From positions 3,369,501-3,433,500 of the forward strand of contig CP126202.1 of assembly GCA_030272155.1 (NCBI GenBank): 64,000 nucleotides of DNA, read 5' to 3'. A model generated the notes under the pieces. That model saw only the letters and a program-made list of their open reading frames with translations. It was not told where the DNA came from and searched no databases. The DNA comes from Tetradesmus obliquus. Its lineage: Eukaryota; Chlorophyta; Chlorophyceae; Sphaeropleales; Scenedesmaceae. Positions 39,101 to 49,777 of the stretch are shown here, in pieces; the first letter of the stretch is position 1, and each line of letters begins with the position of its first letter. The position numbers and the translations under genes are program-made.

Positions 39101-40404
39101 CAAGGCGCACCCCAGCACCCATCTTTACATTCCCCTTGCCCTGCTTGAGCTTTTTGTCCTCCATTTTTCTCCTCACAGGGCAGCCTGACCAAGATGTGGT
39201 GATGGACAGCACCGGCAGCGACAAGGCGCAACCCAGCACCCATCTTTACATTCCCCTTGCCTCGCCTGACCTTTATGTCCTCCGTTTTTCTCCTCACAGG
39301 GCAGCCTGACCAAGATCGTGGTCATGGACAGCACCGGCAGCGACAAGGCGCGTAACCTGGCGGGTGCCCTGGTGTCGTGACTCACCTGACCTTGTTGTCA
39401 TTTTGTTAATTCTGACCTGCCTTTGCAGGGCAGCCTGACCAAGATTGTGGTGATGGACAGCACTGGCAGCGACAAGGCGCGTGACCTGGCGCGTGCCCTG
39501 GTGTCACTGGGCTACCAGCTGAGCTATGTGATGGAAGGGGGCTTTGCAGGATGGGCTGCTGCACAGCTGCCTGTGGTGGAGGATGCTTCGGAGTATGATG
39601 CGAGCACCGGCGCTGTGATTGGTGATGAGCTGGAGGTGATTGCAGGCAAGGCCAACGAGGTGGTCACTACAGTGGCACAGCCGCAGGTGCGAGTTATGTT
39701 ATTTCCTTGTTATTTTTAAGATGATTATCAAGCAGGGATGTGATTGGTGATGAGCTAGAGGTGACTGCGGGCAAGGCAAATGAGGTGGTCACCACAGTGG
39801 CGCAGCCGCAGGTGTGTGTTGTGCTATCTTGTTACTTCATCGTTCAGGTGAATATGTTGGGCTGTAAGATGGCAACAGGGCATGGGATGTCACTCGGCTA
39901 CGAGCTGAGATATGTCATGGAGTGGGGCTTTGCGGGCTGGGCTGCTGCACAGCTGCTGGGGATGCCTGCCTGGTGTCGTGCTGCTGACCCATGCTGCGCT
40001 CGACTACCACACCACACTCAAGTTATCCAACCACTTCACCACCCTGCATGTGTTGCTGCTGCACTGGATTCTGCAGGTGGGCCTGCCTCTGCTGGGTGGT
40101 GGCGCGCTGCTGACCTATGCTGCGCTCAACTACCACACCACGCTCAAATTTGTGGGCGTGCTGGGTGTCATGCTGACCATCGGCAACAAGCTGCTCAGCT
40201 ACGATAGCCCCAAGGACGCCTTTGACGACATCACAGGTGCGGCTGGTCAAACCTGGCCAAACATGGTCAAACATGGTCAAACAAGCTGCACCTGCTGCAG
40301 CTGGCGAGCATCTGCTTCAACCCTAGCATATCGCAGCTTACTGCAGCCAAGACGCATCCATGGCTGCTCTGGAGCCGTAGTATGCTTGCAGCAAACAGCC
40401 AAAA

Positions 40405-40440
<36 letters not shown>

Positions 40441-40710
40441 TTTGTGGCTGTTTGGGCAGGCACGCTGGGTGGTGTGGCTAAGACGGTCAGCTCCTTCAAG
40501 CCCCCCAGCCTACCCAAGGCCCCCAAGCTGCCAAGCATGCCTAGCATGCCAAAGTTGCCAGGCGGCAGCAGCAGCAGCAGCAGCGGAGCAGCAGCAGCAA
40601 CAGCAGCAGCAGCGGGAGTGCCGTCTGGCTTTGCCGGGCTGCGTGCTGCTGCCAGCAGCGGGGAGGATGAGAAGGAGGCAGAGGAGCAGGCGGCTGCAAG
40701 TGACGTGTAA
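34721..40710 (+). CDS. TROL-like thylakoid rhodanese protein (5' exon unresolved, at least 598 aa)
   Basis: Exons 34721-34858, 35186-35278, 35678-36105, 36540-36767, 37118-37252, 37942-38046, 39429-39686, 40077-40236, 40460-40710; phase closes throughout. The first exon, with the transit peptide, should lie near 34455-34640 but I could not fix it. Order: Ala/Ser/Thr-rich amphipathic region with many VxxA and TxxV repeats; membrane helix AAVLTAAVAVPAAISYYKG; rhodanese domain starting YAGELSPGQVSVLLGEEAN, with FLVDVRPDEAREEEGLP and IVVMDSTGSDKARDLA; second membrane segment LLGGGALLTYAALNYHTTL; LLSYDSPKDAFDDI; then a Pro/Lys/Ser tail. This layout and LLSYDSPKDA match plant TROL, which tethers ferredoxin-NADP reductase to thylakoids. 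The rhodanese catalytic Cys position is Asp, as in TROL. Confidence 0.8.
36401..36535 (+). repeat. 45-bp tandem repeat, three units, ending at a splice acceptor
   Basis: Units begin TGAATATAT at 36401, 36446 and 36491. The last unit runs into the acceptor GTGGTGCAG at 36531-36539, just before the TROL exon at 36540. The unit includes the end of the intron, so the array may have grown by duplication of the acceptor-proximal region. Confidence 0.9.
37002..38161 (+). repeat. Exon-edge copies around two TROL exons
   Basis: 37009-37070 copies the first ~60 bases of the exon at 37118 (reads FLVDIRLDEAR) but the acceptor has decayed to GCAAG. The exon at 37942 has an upstream copy at 37659-37723 with its own TTTGCAG (reads NDVLPPRIAREAAKADELRL) and a shorter one at about 37535-37570. 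Its 3' half plus donor is copied downstream at 38107-38161, ending GCCAGGTAAG like the true exon. Confidence 0.85.
38168..39428 (+). repeat. Ten decoy copies of the rhodanese exon start
   Basis: Copies of the first ~50-70 bases of the true exon (39429) start at about 38168, 38313, 38459, 38581, 38652, 38798, 38911, 39057, 39179 and 39300. Most follow a functional-looking acceptor (TTTGCAG or CTCACAG) and read SLTKIVVMDSTGSDKA or close variants. Spacing alternates mainly between about 146 and about 122 bases, so there are two unit types arranged as a higher-order array. Only the last copy continues into the full exon. Confidence 0.93.
39738..40030 (+). repeat. Copies of TROL exon parts in the intron 39687-40076
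   Basis: 39738-39812 repeats the 3' end of exon 39429-39686, with the donor-side CCGCAGGTG. About 39885-39960 repeats the middle of that exon (GYELRYVMEWGFAGWAAAQL). 39963-40025 repeats the start region of exon 40077-40236. One intron thus holds copies of both flanking exons. Confidence 0.85.
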
Positions 40711-40740
40711 GCGGCTGGTGTTTTGGTGTTTTTAACAGCT

Positions 40741-40755
40741 TGTAACAGCTTGTAA
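40741..40755 (+). terminator. Two TGTAA polyadenylation signals after TROL
   Basis: TGTAA occurs at 40741 and again at 40751, 30-45 bases past the stop codon, within a short CAGCTTGTAA duplication. Confidence 0.45.
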
Positions 40756-41132
40756 CATGTCACTGACATGTGGTAGGTGGTGTCTAAGGTACATGGTGAG
40801 GGCAGCAGGGCCTGCCACATTGCAGGCCCGACTGAAAGGTGGATGGTATGTGGGGCGTGAGCTGTCAGTTATGTTTCCGCGTGCGTTCTGTTTGAGCACG
40901 CTGCGTACATATGCAAACTATCTGTCAACAGACTAAACATGTGTGCAGCTGGCTCTATGGCGGTTGGTGGGCTGATGAGCAGCTGGTACAGCCTGTTGAC
41001 AGCTGCAGCTGCAGAATACCAGAGTGTCTGCCCCATGTGTTGCTGGGCTTGATTGGGCTGCAAAAGTACCATCAGAAGCAGCATCACGTACTTGCCTTTG
41101 GTAGTGAGGTTTGTTGAGCAGCAATGCTGTGC

Positions 41133-41252
41133 CTGCTGATGTGGCAGCTGTTGTGCTGATGTGGCAGCTGCTTTGCTGATGTGGCAGCTGTCGTGCTGAT
41201 GTGGCAGCTGTGCCTGCTGATGTGGCAGCTGTCGTGCTGATGTGGCAGGCTG
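41133..41252. repeat. 20-bp minisatellite, six units
   Basis: Six head-to-tail copies of TGCTGATGTGGCAGCTGTYG, with small variations at the last bases. It lies outside any gene I can identify. Confidence 0.85.
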
Positions 41253-43310
41253 TTGTGCTTAAGAGTTGCAGTGGGTGAGCAGAGGTGCAGCAGTTGTGCG
41301 GTGTTCACATGGAGTTTGCAGAGTTTTTAAGCATGCAAAGCAAAAGTTGTGATCGGTACCACCAGGCAGGTGCATGGCCGATGGCGATTTCTTTATGACA
41401 TAGCAGACACGAGTGATGTGGAGCCGGCTGCAATGCAATTTGGCGTGCGCCGGTGCAGCTGTGACAAAACACGCTGAGCAGCAGCGGCGTAGCCATGAGT
41501 GCATGTGTAAGTCAGCGAGAGTGAATTTTTGAAGGAATTAAAAAGGGCGGCTGTGAGAGTTCCTTCGTTGTGCGGCCGAGGCCTGGTGTTGCCAATAACA
41601 TTGTTTGTCAACGGTGCAATCAGACTGTGGTGTGTACATGCTTGTTGGATGTGGCGAGTTTAGTCTGGCACGATATTCACAGCACTTGCAGAGTTGCGGA
41701 TCGGTGCTTTTCATGTTGTTGTGCGCTGCTGGCTCAGCAATGGATACAGCAAAAGATTGGCTCGTTGGACAGCCAAGGCAACTTGAAATCTATGTGCCTG
41801 CTGCAGCTGGCGTTGCTATGCATTGGAGTGTTTCAGGTGCTGCCAGTGGTGTGCACAGAGCAGCGTTAAACTAACAATCTGCAGCTTCTTAACTGGCAGC
41901 ATCGACCAGAGTGCGTCTACTGCAGGTGTGTAGCATGCCGCGTGTTAGGTCATATCTGTGATGTTGTGTTGGCTGAACAGTGGCCTGGCCCGATCTGATG
42001 TGCAGTTGTGGACATGATGCATGCAGCTCTGTTCGTTGATGGTTGTTGCTGCAGCACTTCTGAGAGTCTGACCTTGTCAAACGATGCTGCGCAGCAAGAC
42101 TCAAACATTGCTCAAGCATGATGGTGCTTAGATGTTGTGCTGCACCGCGGCTGCAGGCAATTGTGTAACAGAATCATTCCATGATGGCTGCTGCACAAGA
42201 CACTGTTCTGTTGATGCGTGTTACTTGCAATTCTTTATACTGTTGACAAACACATCAACACCAGCCGATCAGCAGTGCCCCATGGGCATGGCAGCACCGA
42301 ATCAGCTATGTTATTTGCTGAGTCACCCGTCCACACAGATATGTGCCTCTTCAAATCTCCATGTATTACAAGCCGCTCACTTGCCAAAAGGCATGTAGCG
42401 TATCTGCTGCATTTGATTGTGCTGTTTCGCAGAAGAGCTGGAGCCATACGGCAATAGAGTAAGTAAGTGGAAGTGTCACCTCCAGATATCAGTCGTATCC
42501 CGCTGCTTTATGTGTCGGAAGGGCCAGCGCTGCTCAATCTGGCCGCTTTGTGATGACTAGATATTGAATTATTCGTGTGTCAGGCTGTAAACAGGCCATC
42601 TCGAGCTATAGACGACACATCCATCTCGGAGCTGACGCACTCCGGATTCTCCATCCTCACAACTAATCAATAAAACTAATCTCGGCAGCTCTTCAAACCA
42701 CCTGAGGTGAGTGATCGACGCATGCTGCACGCACATTGAAACCGGGCTCGCCTGTAGCGGGTGCTGCTGTTGAGCACTGTAGATCCATTAACTGCCCCTG
42801 CTAGCCGCCATGCCAATCATTTAATCAATTGTTGGGTGTCTGGTGCGGGTGAGCGTGCAGCCTTAGCATGCTAGCAGACACCGTAGCGCACGTAACCCAC
42901 GAGCTCGTTTTCTGTCCTCGTCACCCTCGAGGCAATTGGACCACGCATGCCGCCAGTGGCGCATCGTATCTCTATGTAGATGACAAGTCCGATCATTTTA
43001 TTCGGTAAAATATCAGCATGGTGCGTATTCCACACCAGCGACGTGCCACGTGTACCGACACCAGCAGCTGACGACCGCATTGATGACGCTAGGGCCCTGG
43101 TATCTCATTGGTGTTCATTGAGCCGTGTGTGGTGGGAGACAATCTGACTAGTTGAAAGGATTACCTGCCAGGTGCTGCACCACGTTCACCGCTGTAATGC
43201 TGCCCTGCTACTTCTGCTGCAGCTTGCTCCTGACTGCTGCTGCTGCTCCTGCTGCTGCTGCTGCTTGCTCTTGACTCTGCTGCTGAGCAGCTAAAGCTAG
43301 GCGAATCAAG
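41253..43310. other. Stretch without a recognised gene
   Basis: About 2 kb between the TROL 3' end and the subtilase-like gene. Small open frames exist (for example 41605-41874, 89 codons) but show no family resemblance or convincing splice pattern. CTG/CAG triplets are scarce from 41300 to 43150, unlike the neighbouring genes, and return at 43200-43280 upstream of the next gene. Confidence 0.4.
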
Positions 43311-43510
43311 ATGCCATCCACCCCTTCCCTGATGTGCCTTTCGCTTATCCTGGCAGTATTCGCCTGTTACAATGTGAATGTGCATGCAAGAGGAGGAGTG
43401 GACCCCTCTGGTGCATCGGATGACAATCCTAACCTGCAGCTGCAGTCGCCTGTGAAGTCCCTCAGGCGTGCTGTGGCAGCAGGCAACGGCGCAGAGCTGT
43501 GCCCCTCAGG
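43311..43510 (+). repeat. Duplicated first exon with signal peptide
   Basis: Encodes TPSLMCLSLILAVFACYN and later RRAVAAGNGAELCPSG, closely matching TPSLACLLLALAAMACLN and RRAVAAGNGAEVCPSG in the exon at 43759. The offset is about 448 bases. It could be an alternative first exon or a relic. The two copies are separated by a CTG-rich stretch (43620-43720). Confidence 0.8.
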
Positions 43511-43619
43511 CCCCGCATCCAGCACTCTGAAGCTGTTGATTGAGGCAGTTGTCCTTAACACGCGGTACTCTGGCCCTGCAAGCGTTACATCTAGTAACTC
43601 TGCTCCTTGCTGTGGCGTT

Positions 43620-43633
43620 CTGCTGCTGCTGCG

Positions 43634-43716
<83 letters not shown>

Positions 43717-43720
43717 ATTC
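43620..43720 (+). repeat. CTCCTG then CTG microsatellite
   Basis: A run of CTCCTG hexamers passes into about 14 pure CTG triplets. On the minus strand this is a CAG run. It lies between the two copies of the subtilase first exon. Confidence 0.9.
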
Positions 43721-44271
43721 CCACCATCACGTCAACTATCACAGGAAGTCCAGCTGTCATGCAAGCAACACCTTCCCTGGCATGCCTGCTGTTGGCTCTG
43801 GCAGCAATGGCCTGCCTCAACACCGAAGTGCATGGACACCCATGGCAGTCGCATGATGGCAGCGACGCTGGTGATGCTGCAACCCCGCCTTCCTTTGAGC
43901 CAACCCTCACAAGGCGTGCTGTGGCAGCAGGCAACGGCGCAGAGGTGTGCCCCTCTGGCCTCTTTCCAGGCAACCCCGAGTATGCTGCCGGCAAGGGCAG
44001 GGACGGCCAGGGTGTGTCATAAGGCATCCCCATGATGCAGGCCGACAGGCTGGCGGCTGTGGCTGTCAAGGGCAACGTGCTGTTCTGCTTGGCACTCATG
44101 GGCATTGACGAGACGAACAAGGATATCCCAAAAGGTGAGCTGCATCAGGCTGCTGATGGCACTGCTGTGGTGCTGCTGCTGCTGCTGCTGCTGCTGCTAC
44201 TGCCATCTGCTGCTGTCACGTTTTGATGCATGAGGATCCCAAGACCACCCCTCAAACATGTTCAAGCTACA

Positions 44272-44307
<36 letters not shown>

Positions 44308-46031
44308 CCAGGCCCTCTCTGTCCATGTATGTGTCTGTCTGTGTGTTGACCGTGTCCAGCATATGTTCACATACAACGTAGCATGCAGTAGCCAGCTGCT
44401 GAAACAGCATGGCTATCACCGCACCAAAAGGTGCTGGCATGCCAGCGCCGGATGCAGCCGATCAGCCGGCAGATGCTGGTGCTGCAGCAGCAGGGTGATC
44501 AGGTGCAGATCATGCAGCACATGCTCACCTTGCTGCTGCTGCTGTCGCTGCTGCTCTGCTGCTGCTGCTGCTGCTGCCAGTCACGGGCTGTGTGCCAGGT
44601 ACACCGCGCATGCCTGGCGGCCCACCACACGACTGCTACCCATTGACAGGAGTGACAATCTGGCCAGGTGGCATGACACCTCTGTCAATCATTGGCGCCT
44701 TGGACAACTCCTTTGGCCTGAAAGGAGTGCTTCCTAACGCCAACGTCTACATGTGAGTGAGGCTTTGGTGTTGTGATGCTGCCGACAGCGCTTTCAATGT
44801 CTGCTGTGTGCAGTAGCCTGTGACCATGATTGTGCTGGCCCTGTTTGAGGGGCGTCTTACCTGGTGTCATTGCCTGTATGTCAGTGAGGCATCCAGCGTG
44901 CTTCGGCATCCTGGCTTTGTCTCGAATTCGTCATTTTGCATCCATGCTGTGCTGCTGCCAAATAGCAGCGTTGAAGGGGCATGCAGAGGCCTGGCCACTG
45001 TCGTTATGCAGACAAGCGTGCGAGCCGCCCCCCTGTGGGCTCACCTTTCTGTGGGCTCACCTTTGACGTCTTCAACTTGCTGTCGCTGATATGAGCGTCA
45101 AGTGTCATAACAGCTCTGCAGCAGCAGCAGCAATACATAGACTGACTATGCGGAGGCTCTCATTCCTTGATACCAATGCATGAATGAAACAAACCAAAGG
45201 CAGCAACTTTGCCAGAGACTGACAAGATGAGCCAGTTTCTTGCTGAGCACCCGGCGGGCTGCCACCTATCGCCTGCATCCTTCCCGCCGGGCTTTCTGGC
45301 TGCTTGCTTCTTGCTTCATCACATTGTTACATTGTTACATTGTTACATCCGGCAGGTGTGTATGTGTGTCGCTGTGTTCCCTGCTTCATGCTCTTGCTGC
45401 CTGCAGATACAGCGTATACAACACCAGCATACAACTGGGCAACTTGCCTGAGCCGACAGGGACCGCGCTGGTTGCTGCCTACAAAGATTGCGAGGCGGAG
45501 CTCGATGCCCGCAAAGCAAACAGGATCTCAGGCACACCACCCCTCAACATGGTGGTGTTTTCCGACAGCTGGCCAGAGGAGGAAATCGATGTCGTCGCCG
45601 CATATCTCAAGTCCGTCACAGCCCGCCGAAATGACGTCATGTTTGTCGGGGGCGCATACGGGCAGTACGATGACAATGACACGTGGGTGGATGTCCTGCC
45701 GATGGCATATCCGGAGTTCGTTGCCATCGCGAGCGTGGGCCCGGACTTCGAATCATCGACTGGATCTGACCCTCCCGTGAACTACACAGCCTTTTCAGCG
45801 CCTGGACAATTCATCTTGTGGACGAGCACACTGTCAGATTTCAACTTGGAGGCAACTAGCGCATATGGCCAGCGCATTAACACTGTCACAGCATCGCCGC
45901 CGCTGGCTGGTGTGCCAGCAGACTTTTGGGACTCCCCTCCACCTGGCACAATGGCAGGGTCAGCTGTTGGCAGCATTACTGCAGGGCTGGTGGATTGCGG
46001 CAGGGGCAACAGCACATGTGCCAATGCAACG

Positions 46032-46065
46032 GTGAGCAGCAGCAGCAGCAGTAGCACCAGCAGCT

Positions 46066-46119
<54 letters not shown>

Positions 46120-46122
46120 GTT
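46032..46122 (+). repeat. AGC/CAG run starting at a splice donor
   Basis: The donor GTGAGC of the 45407-46031 exon runs directly into about 25 AGC triplets with few interruptions. The same donor-then-CAG arrangement occurs in several other introns of this window. Confidence 0.9.
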
Positions 46123-46314
46123 GCGAGTGGCCTCTGCTGACAGCAACACCTTGGCATTAGTATCTTGCTAGCAGTGCAGTCGCGTGTGTGTCTCTGTGTG
46201 GTGTACAGCTAATGCTGCAAAACAGCTTGTTGCACATATTGCACATATTCAACAGCTCCCATGTTGCGTGCATCTTTTGAATGGTGAATGGCTGCAAATG
46301 TACGTTGCTTGCAG

Positions 46315-46614
46315 GGCAAGATCTGCCTGATGCAGCGCGGGGTCTTCCTGTATTCCAAGTAACGTGACAACATGTCACAACATGTTCTGTGTTGTGTGCT
46401 GCTCTGGCTTGCAGGTCAAGATATGCCTGATGCAGTGTGGGGTTCTTCCTGTAATTCAAGTACCGTTATAACATGTCACAACATGCTGGGTGCTGTCTGC
46501 TGCTCTGGCTTGCAGGTCAAGATCTGCCTGATGCAGCGTGGGGTTCCTCCTGTATTGCAAGTACCGTTGTAATGTCACAACATGTTATGTGCTGTCTGCT
46601 GCCCTGGCTTGCAG
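46315..46614 (+). repeat. Three decoy copies of the PA-domain exon start
   Basis: Copies start at 46315, 46415 and 46516, and the true exon at 46615, giving spacing of 100, 101 and 99 bases. Each copy has its acceptor GCTTGCAG and the first ~25 exon bases (K-I-C-L-M-Q-R/C-G), followed by a shared short tail ending CAAGTA. The unit joins the end of the intron to the start of the exon. Confidence 0.92.
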
Positions 46615-47558
46615 GGCAAGATCTGCCTGATGCAGCGCGGCGGCCCTTCCTATGCAGAAAAGATGGTCAACTGCATCAACGGCGGAGGCGTTGCTGCTGC
46701 CATCTACACACGGTGAGCTGCTGCCAGCAGCTGCGTCTGTTTAACAGATTGATTGAATGCAGTTGCCAGTGTGATCGTGTGGTGTGGGACTGCATGCTTG
46801 TCTCTGCTACTTTGTGTTGATAACAGTATATTACAGCATTGCAAACAGCATGCCGACCACATGCATCTGACAAGCATGTCACTGACATTGTTACATGACT
46901 GTTACATAACTGCTATGCCTGCAGTGATGACCAGCCTGTCTGTGCACGCTTGCTGGGTAATCTCGTGGATGTTGTGGTGAACGGCACACTCATTACAAGC
47001 CCACTCCCCAATGGTGCCTGGCCCATGGCAGTTGGCTTGAGCCGTCAGCAGGGCGAGGCACTGAAAGCAGCACTGCAGGCAGGCCAGCAGACCAACTTGA
47101 CTCTTACATCATCCGCCAAAACACCAACCATAGTGCCACTCCAATTCAGCGATTGGTATTCCAACGACTACAACAGCTTTTATGCTGCTTGTATGGCCAC
47201 TGGGGCGTTTGGTGCACTGTGGAGCGCGCACCCCGGCTGCTCACGGCAGCAGATCCTGGCTGCAGTCAGTGAGGCAGCCAAGCCCAAGCTCAATAGTGGC
47301 CTGCCTGACTGGGAGGTGAAGGCACGCTACGGCAAGGGCCTGCTGCAGGTGGGCGGATGCCAAACTTTTGACAACATGTCAAATTTGACATGCACTACTG
47401 TAAAGTAGTGTAGCCAAACTTTTGACAACATGTCAAAGTAGTGTACGTGGGGTGTTATGTTTCTGTGTGCCAACAGAAAGCATACAAGAGCTTGTTATGT
47501 AGTGCCTGGCATGGTTGCGAGAAGAGCCAGCAGTGCAGGTGACTGGTCAGCAAACCAG

Positions 47559-47559
<1 letters not shown>

Positions 47560-47619
<60 letters not shown>

Positions 47620-47632
47620 ATGGAAGCCTGCA
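47560..47632 (+). repeat. Pure CTG microsatellite in an intron
   Basis: About 22 uninterrupted CTG triplets (a few GCT phase steps) in the last intron of the subtilase-like gene, 90 bases before the acceptor. Confidence 0.92.
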
Positions 47633-48125
47633 TCAGGGTGTTACCTGCTGGCGCACGTGCTCCAGAGCATTGCACTTCTGGTGCCTGCTCTCACACCTCC
47701 TGCCTTTGCGCTTGCCTGTTCAGGTGTGGGATGCGCACACCTACCTGCTGGCCAACCCCTGCAAGCCCACGCCGGTCCTTATCATCACCACCACCCTAAG
47801 CAGCGAGCCATCCCCCAAGGCGCAAAACTTCACACAAGATGCAGCAGGCCAGCACTTCTGGGGCAGTGGCTACTTCAAAGTGACCGTGGTTGTGCAAGAC
47901 CCTACCACTCATACTCCTATCAGTGGTGTGCCAGTGGGCCTTACCTTACATCCTCCTGGGCTTGCCAGGTGTGCGGGAGGGCCTCGCCACGCTGCTTGGA
48001 AAACCGGAGCAGTTTGGAGTTGCTACCGCGCCAGGGGTGCGTCTGGAAAGCTGACCATCACCGCCACATCCGGAGCTACAAAGTCATACGCGCCAGCTAC
48101 AAGCTCGATTATGGTTGTGGTGTAG

Positions 48126-48899
48126 GTGTGAGTGTTGTGGAGCTGCACGCATGGCAGCGGTTGGGTCTGATGGCAGCTGATGCGCTGTCACAAGGTGTGA
48201 TCATGTTGAGCTTGTGCACAGGAGTTTTGCTGACAACGGCGCTGCTCTGTGTGGAGAAATGACTCTGGCGCGTACTGCTGTTTACATTCAAAGATCCAGG
48301 TACAGTTGCTGCTGCAGCGGCAGCAGACAAAACGCATGGCATGCTGTGTGGTACCGTGCACAGCTGAGTAAAATGATGTGATCTCTGGGTGCAACTTCCG
48401 GCCCAGCCAGAGCACAGTTTGGCTATAAGCACTGGGACATGATTCTCAGTCGCCGTGAGGGTTGTCTGGCGAGCCTGCATACAATGAGGCTGTCAAACGA
48501 CACATGAAGGCATGCGCATCCACACGACACATGAAGGCATGCGCATCCATGTTTGGAATTTGGGCGCTGCAAGGTAATGCATTGTCAGCTGCCGAGTCAG
48601 CTGCTGGGTTGCATTCAGATCATGGCTGGCATTGGACTGTGGGCCTGTTACTTTGGCAAGTTTTAGGTTTTGGTGCACTGCACGTGCTCTTTCGCCTCTG
48701 GTGTGCAAGGTTGTTGTTTCGGTCCCGCCTTACTCACTTGCTGACTTGCTGTGGCCGGGATATACATTGCGGGTGGTTTGGAGAGCACTTCCGCATGGCG
48801 CCCATGTCAACGGCCCGCTGTTGGGATTCAAGGGGGATTGATTGTTGCTTCGTGTCAACTGCGGTTTTGAGGTTTTCTTTTGAGTTCCAAGATATAAGA
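48126..48899. other. Intergenic stretch after the subtilase-like gene
   Basis: No gene recognised. It contains a 27-base direct repeat (ACGACACATGAAGGCATGCG) at about 48499 and 48526. Confidence 0.45.
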
Positions 48900-48904
48900 A
48901 GATT

Positions 48905-49130
48905 CGCATGCGCCACAGTTCACTTTGAGCAAGGGCCTGCAAGGCATGCTCCCATCGCCTCACCCACATGCACTCAAATGCACTTTTTGGATGCTGGGTT
49001 GTAGCTCTGTCTGGGGCTCAAAACCCAGAAACCTCCACATGCACCAAGGTTCACTTTGAGCAAGAGCATGCAGGCCACACTCCCACTGCCTCACTCATAT
49101 GCATTTGCCCGTTGGAGCATAGCTTGCTGG
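48905..49130. repeat. Two diverged copies of a block of about 150 bp
   Basis: GTTCACTTTGAGCAAG begins blocks at about 48919 and 49069. Similarity continues through a TGCCTCACYCAYATGCA-like stretch and a GGGCT..GAGCATAGC region. The copies are moderately diverged and adjacent to the 105-bp array. Confidence 0.7.
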
Positions 49131-49300
49131 GGCTTGAGACAAACGTGTTGATAAAGCGACTGGACAGAGATTTGTGTGTTCCTTTTCATCGCCTTGCACA
49201 CATGCATTTGGTCGGTGGAGCATGTCTTTTGGACATGCATATTTATGTGGTTAGGACACGCATGACTACTTCAGCGTCTCATGTTTAGGTTGCAGACATT

Positions 49301-49777
49301 GCTGTGGATCTGACAGATCCGGGCTGTTTTTGCATTTGGTCAGCGGAGATTGTTTAAAAGAGTTGCATGACGACAAAATCACCGCAGGTTTGGGGTACAG
49401 GCGCTGCTGTGGATCTGATGAATCCGGGCTGTTTTTGCATTTTGTCAGTGGAGATTGTCTAAAAGAGTTGCACGACGACAAAACCATTGCAGGTTTGGGG
49501 TACAGGCGTTGCTGTGGATCTGACAGATCCGGGCTGTTTTTGCATTTGGTCAGTGGAGATTGTTTAAAAGAGTTGCACGACGCCAAAACCATTGCAGGTT
49601 TGGGATACAGGCGTTGCTGTGGATCTGACAGATCCGGGCTGTTATTGCATTTGGTCAGTGGAGGATTACTAAAGAAATGCATGAGTTCAACACCATCGCA
49701 GGTTTGGGGTACTGTTACAGCTACTAACAGATACAAGTCAGGCATGGCTGTGGATCTGACAGATCCGGGCTGTTTTC
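49301..49777. repeat. 105-bp satellite-like array with a palindrome in each unit
   Basis: Units begin GCTGTGGATCTGA at 49301, 49406, 49511 and 49616 (exactly 105 apart), with a last partial unit at 49747 after an interrupted unit. Most units contain the near-perfect palindrome GGATCTGACAGATCC. The unit length is a multiple of three, so both strands stay open for 150 or more codons. I treat these frames as by-products because no start, splice or family support exists. Confidence 0.92.

Larger units (their letters stand above)
43311..48125 (+). pseudogene. Degenerate secreted subtilase with PA domain (pseudoprotease or decaying gene)
   Basis: Exons 43759-44134, 44650-44752, 45407-46031, 46615-46712, 46925-47348, 47724-48125; about 675 codons in one phase, except for TAA at 44020-44022. 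The start at 43759 gives a signal peptide (ATPSLACLLLALAAMACLN). 43311 offers a duplicated alternative first exon. The subtilase frame is clear: ALDNSFGLKGVLPNANVY, YPEFVAIASVGPD, SAPGQFILWTS, a PA domain (GKICLMQRGGPSYAEKMVN), ALWSAHPGCSRQQILAAV and YGKGLLQV. All catalytic sites are changed: the DTG Asp region reads ALMGID, the HGTHVAG region reads GMTPLSI, and the GTSMA serine reads ACMAT, with the following PHV missing. A C-terminal Ig-like segment follows. The stop replaces the aromatic residue of a conserved YGIP-like motif. GT and AG flank a 27-base in-frame piece over the stop, too short for a normal intron. Confidence 0.75.

Noticed and set aside
38168..39480. The regular repeats as a CRISPR array
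   Set aside because: Units are copies of a coding exon edge in a eukaryotic gene, with unequal spacing and no short palindromic repeat–spacer layout.
46315..46560. PA-domain exon copies as mutually exclusive alternative exons
   Set aside because: They hold only about 25 exon bases, lack a matching donor, and run into stops or unrelated intron sequence.
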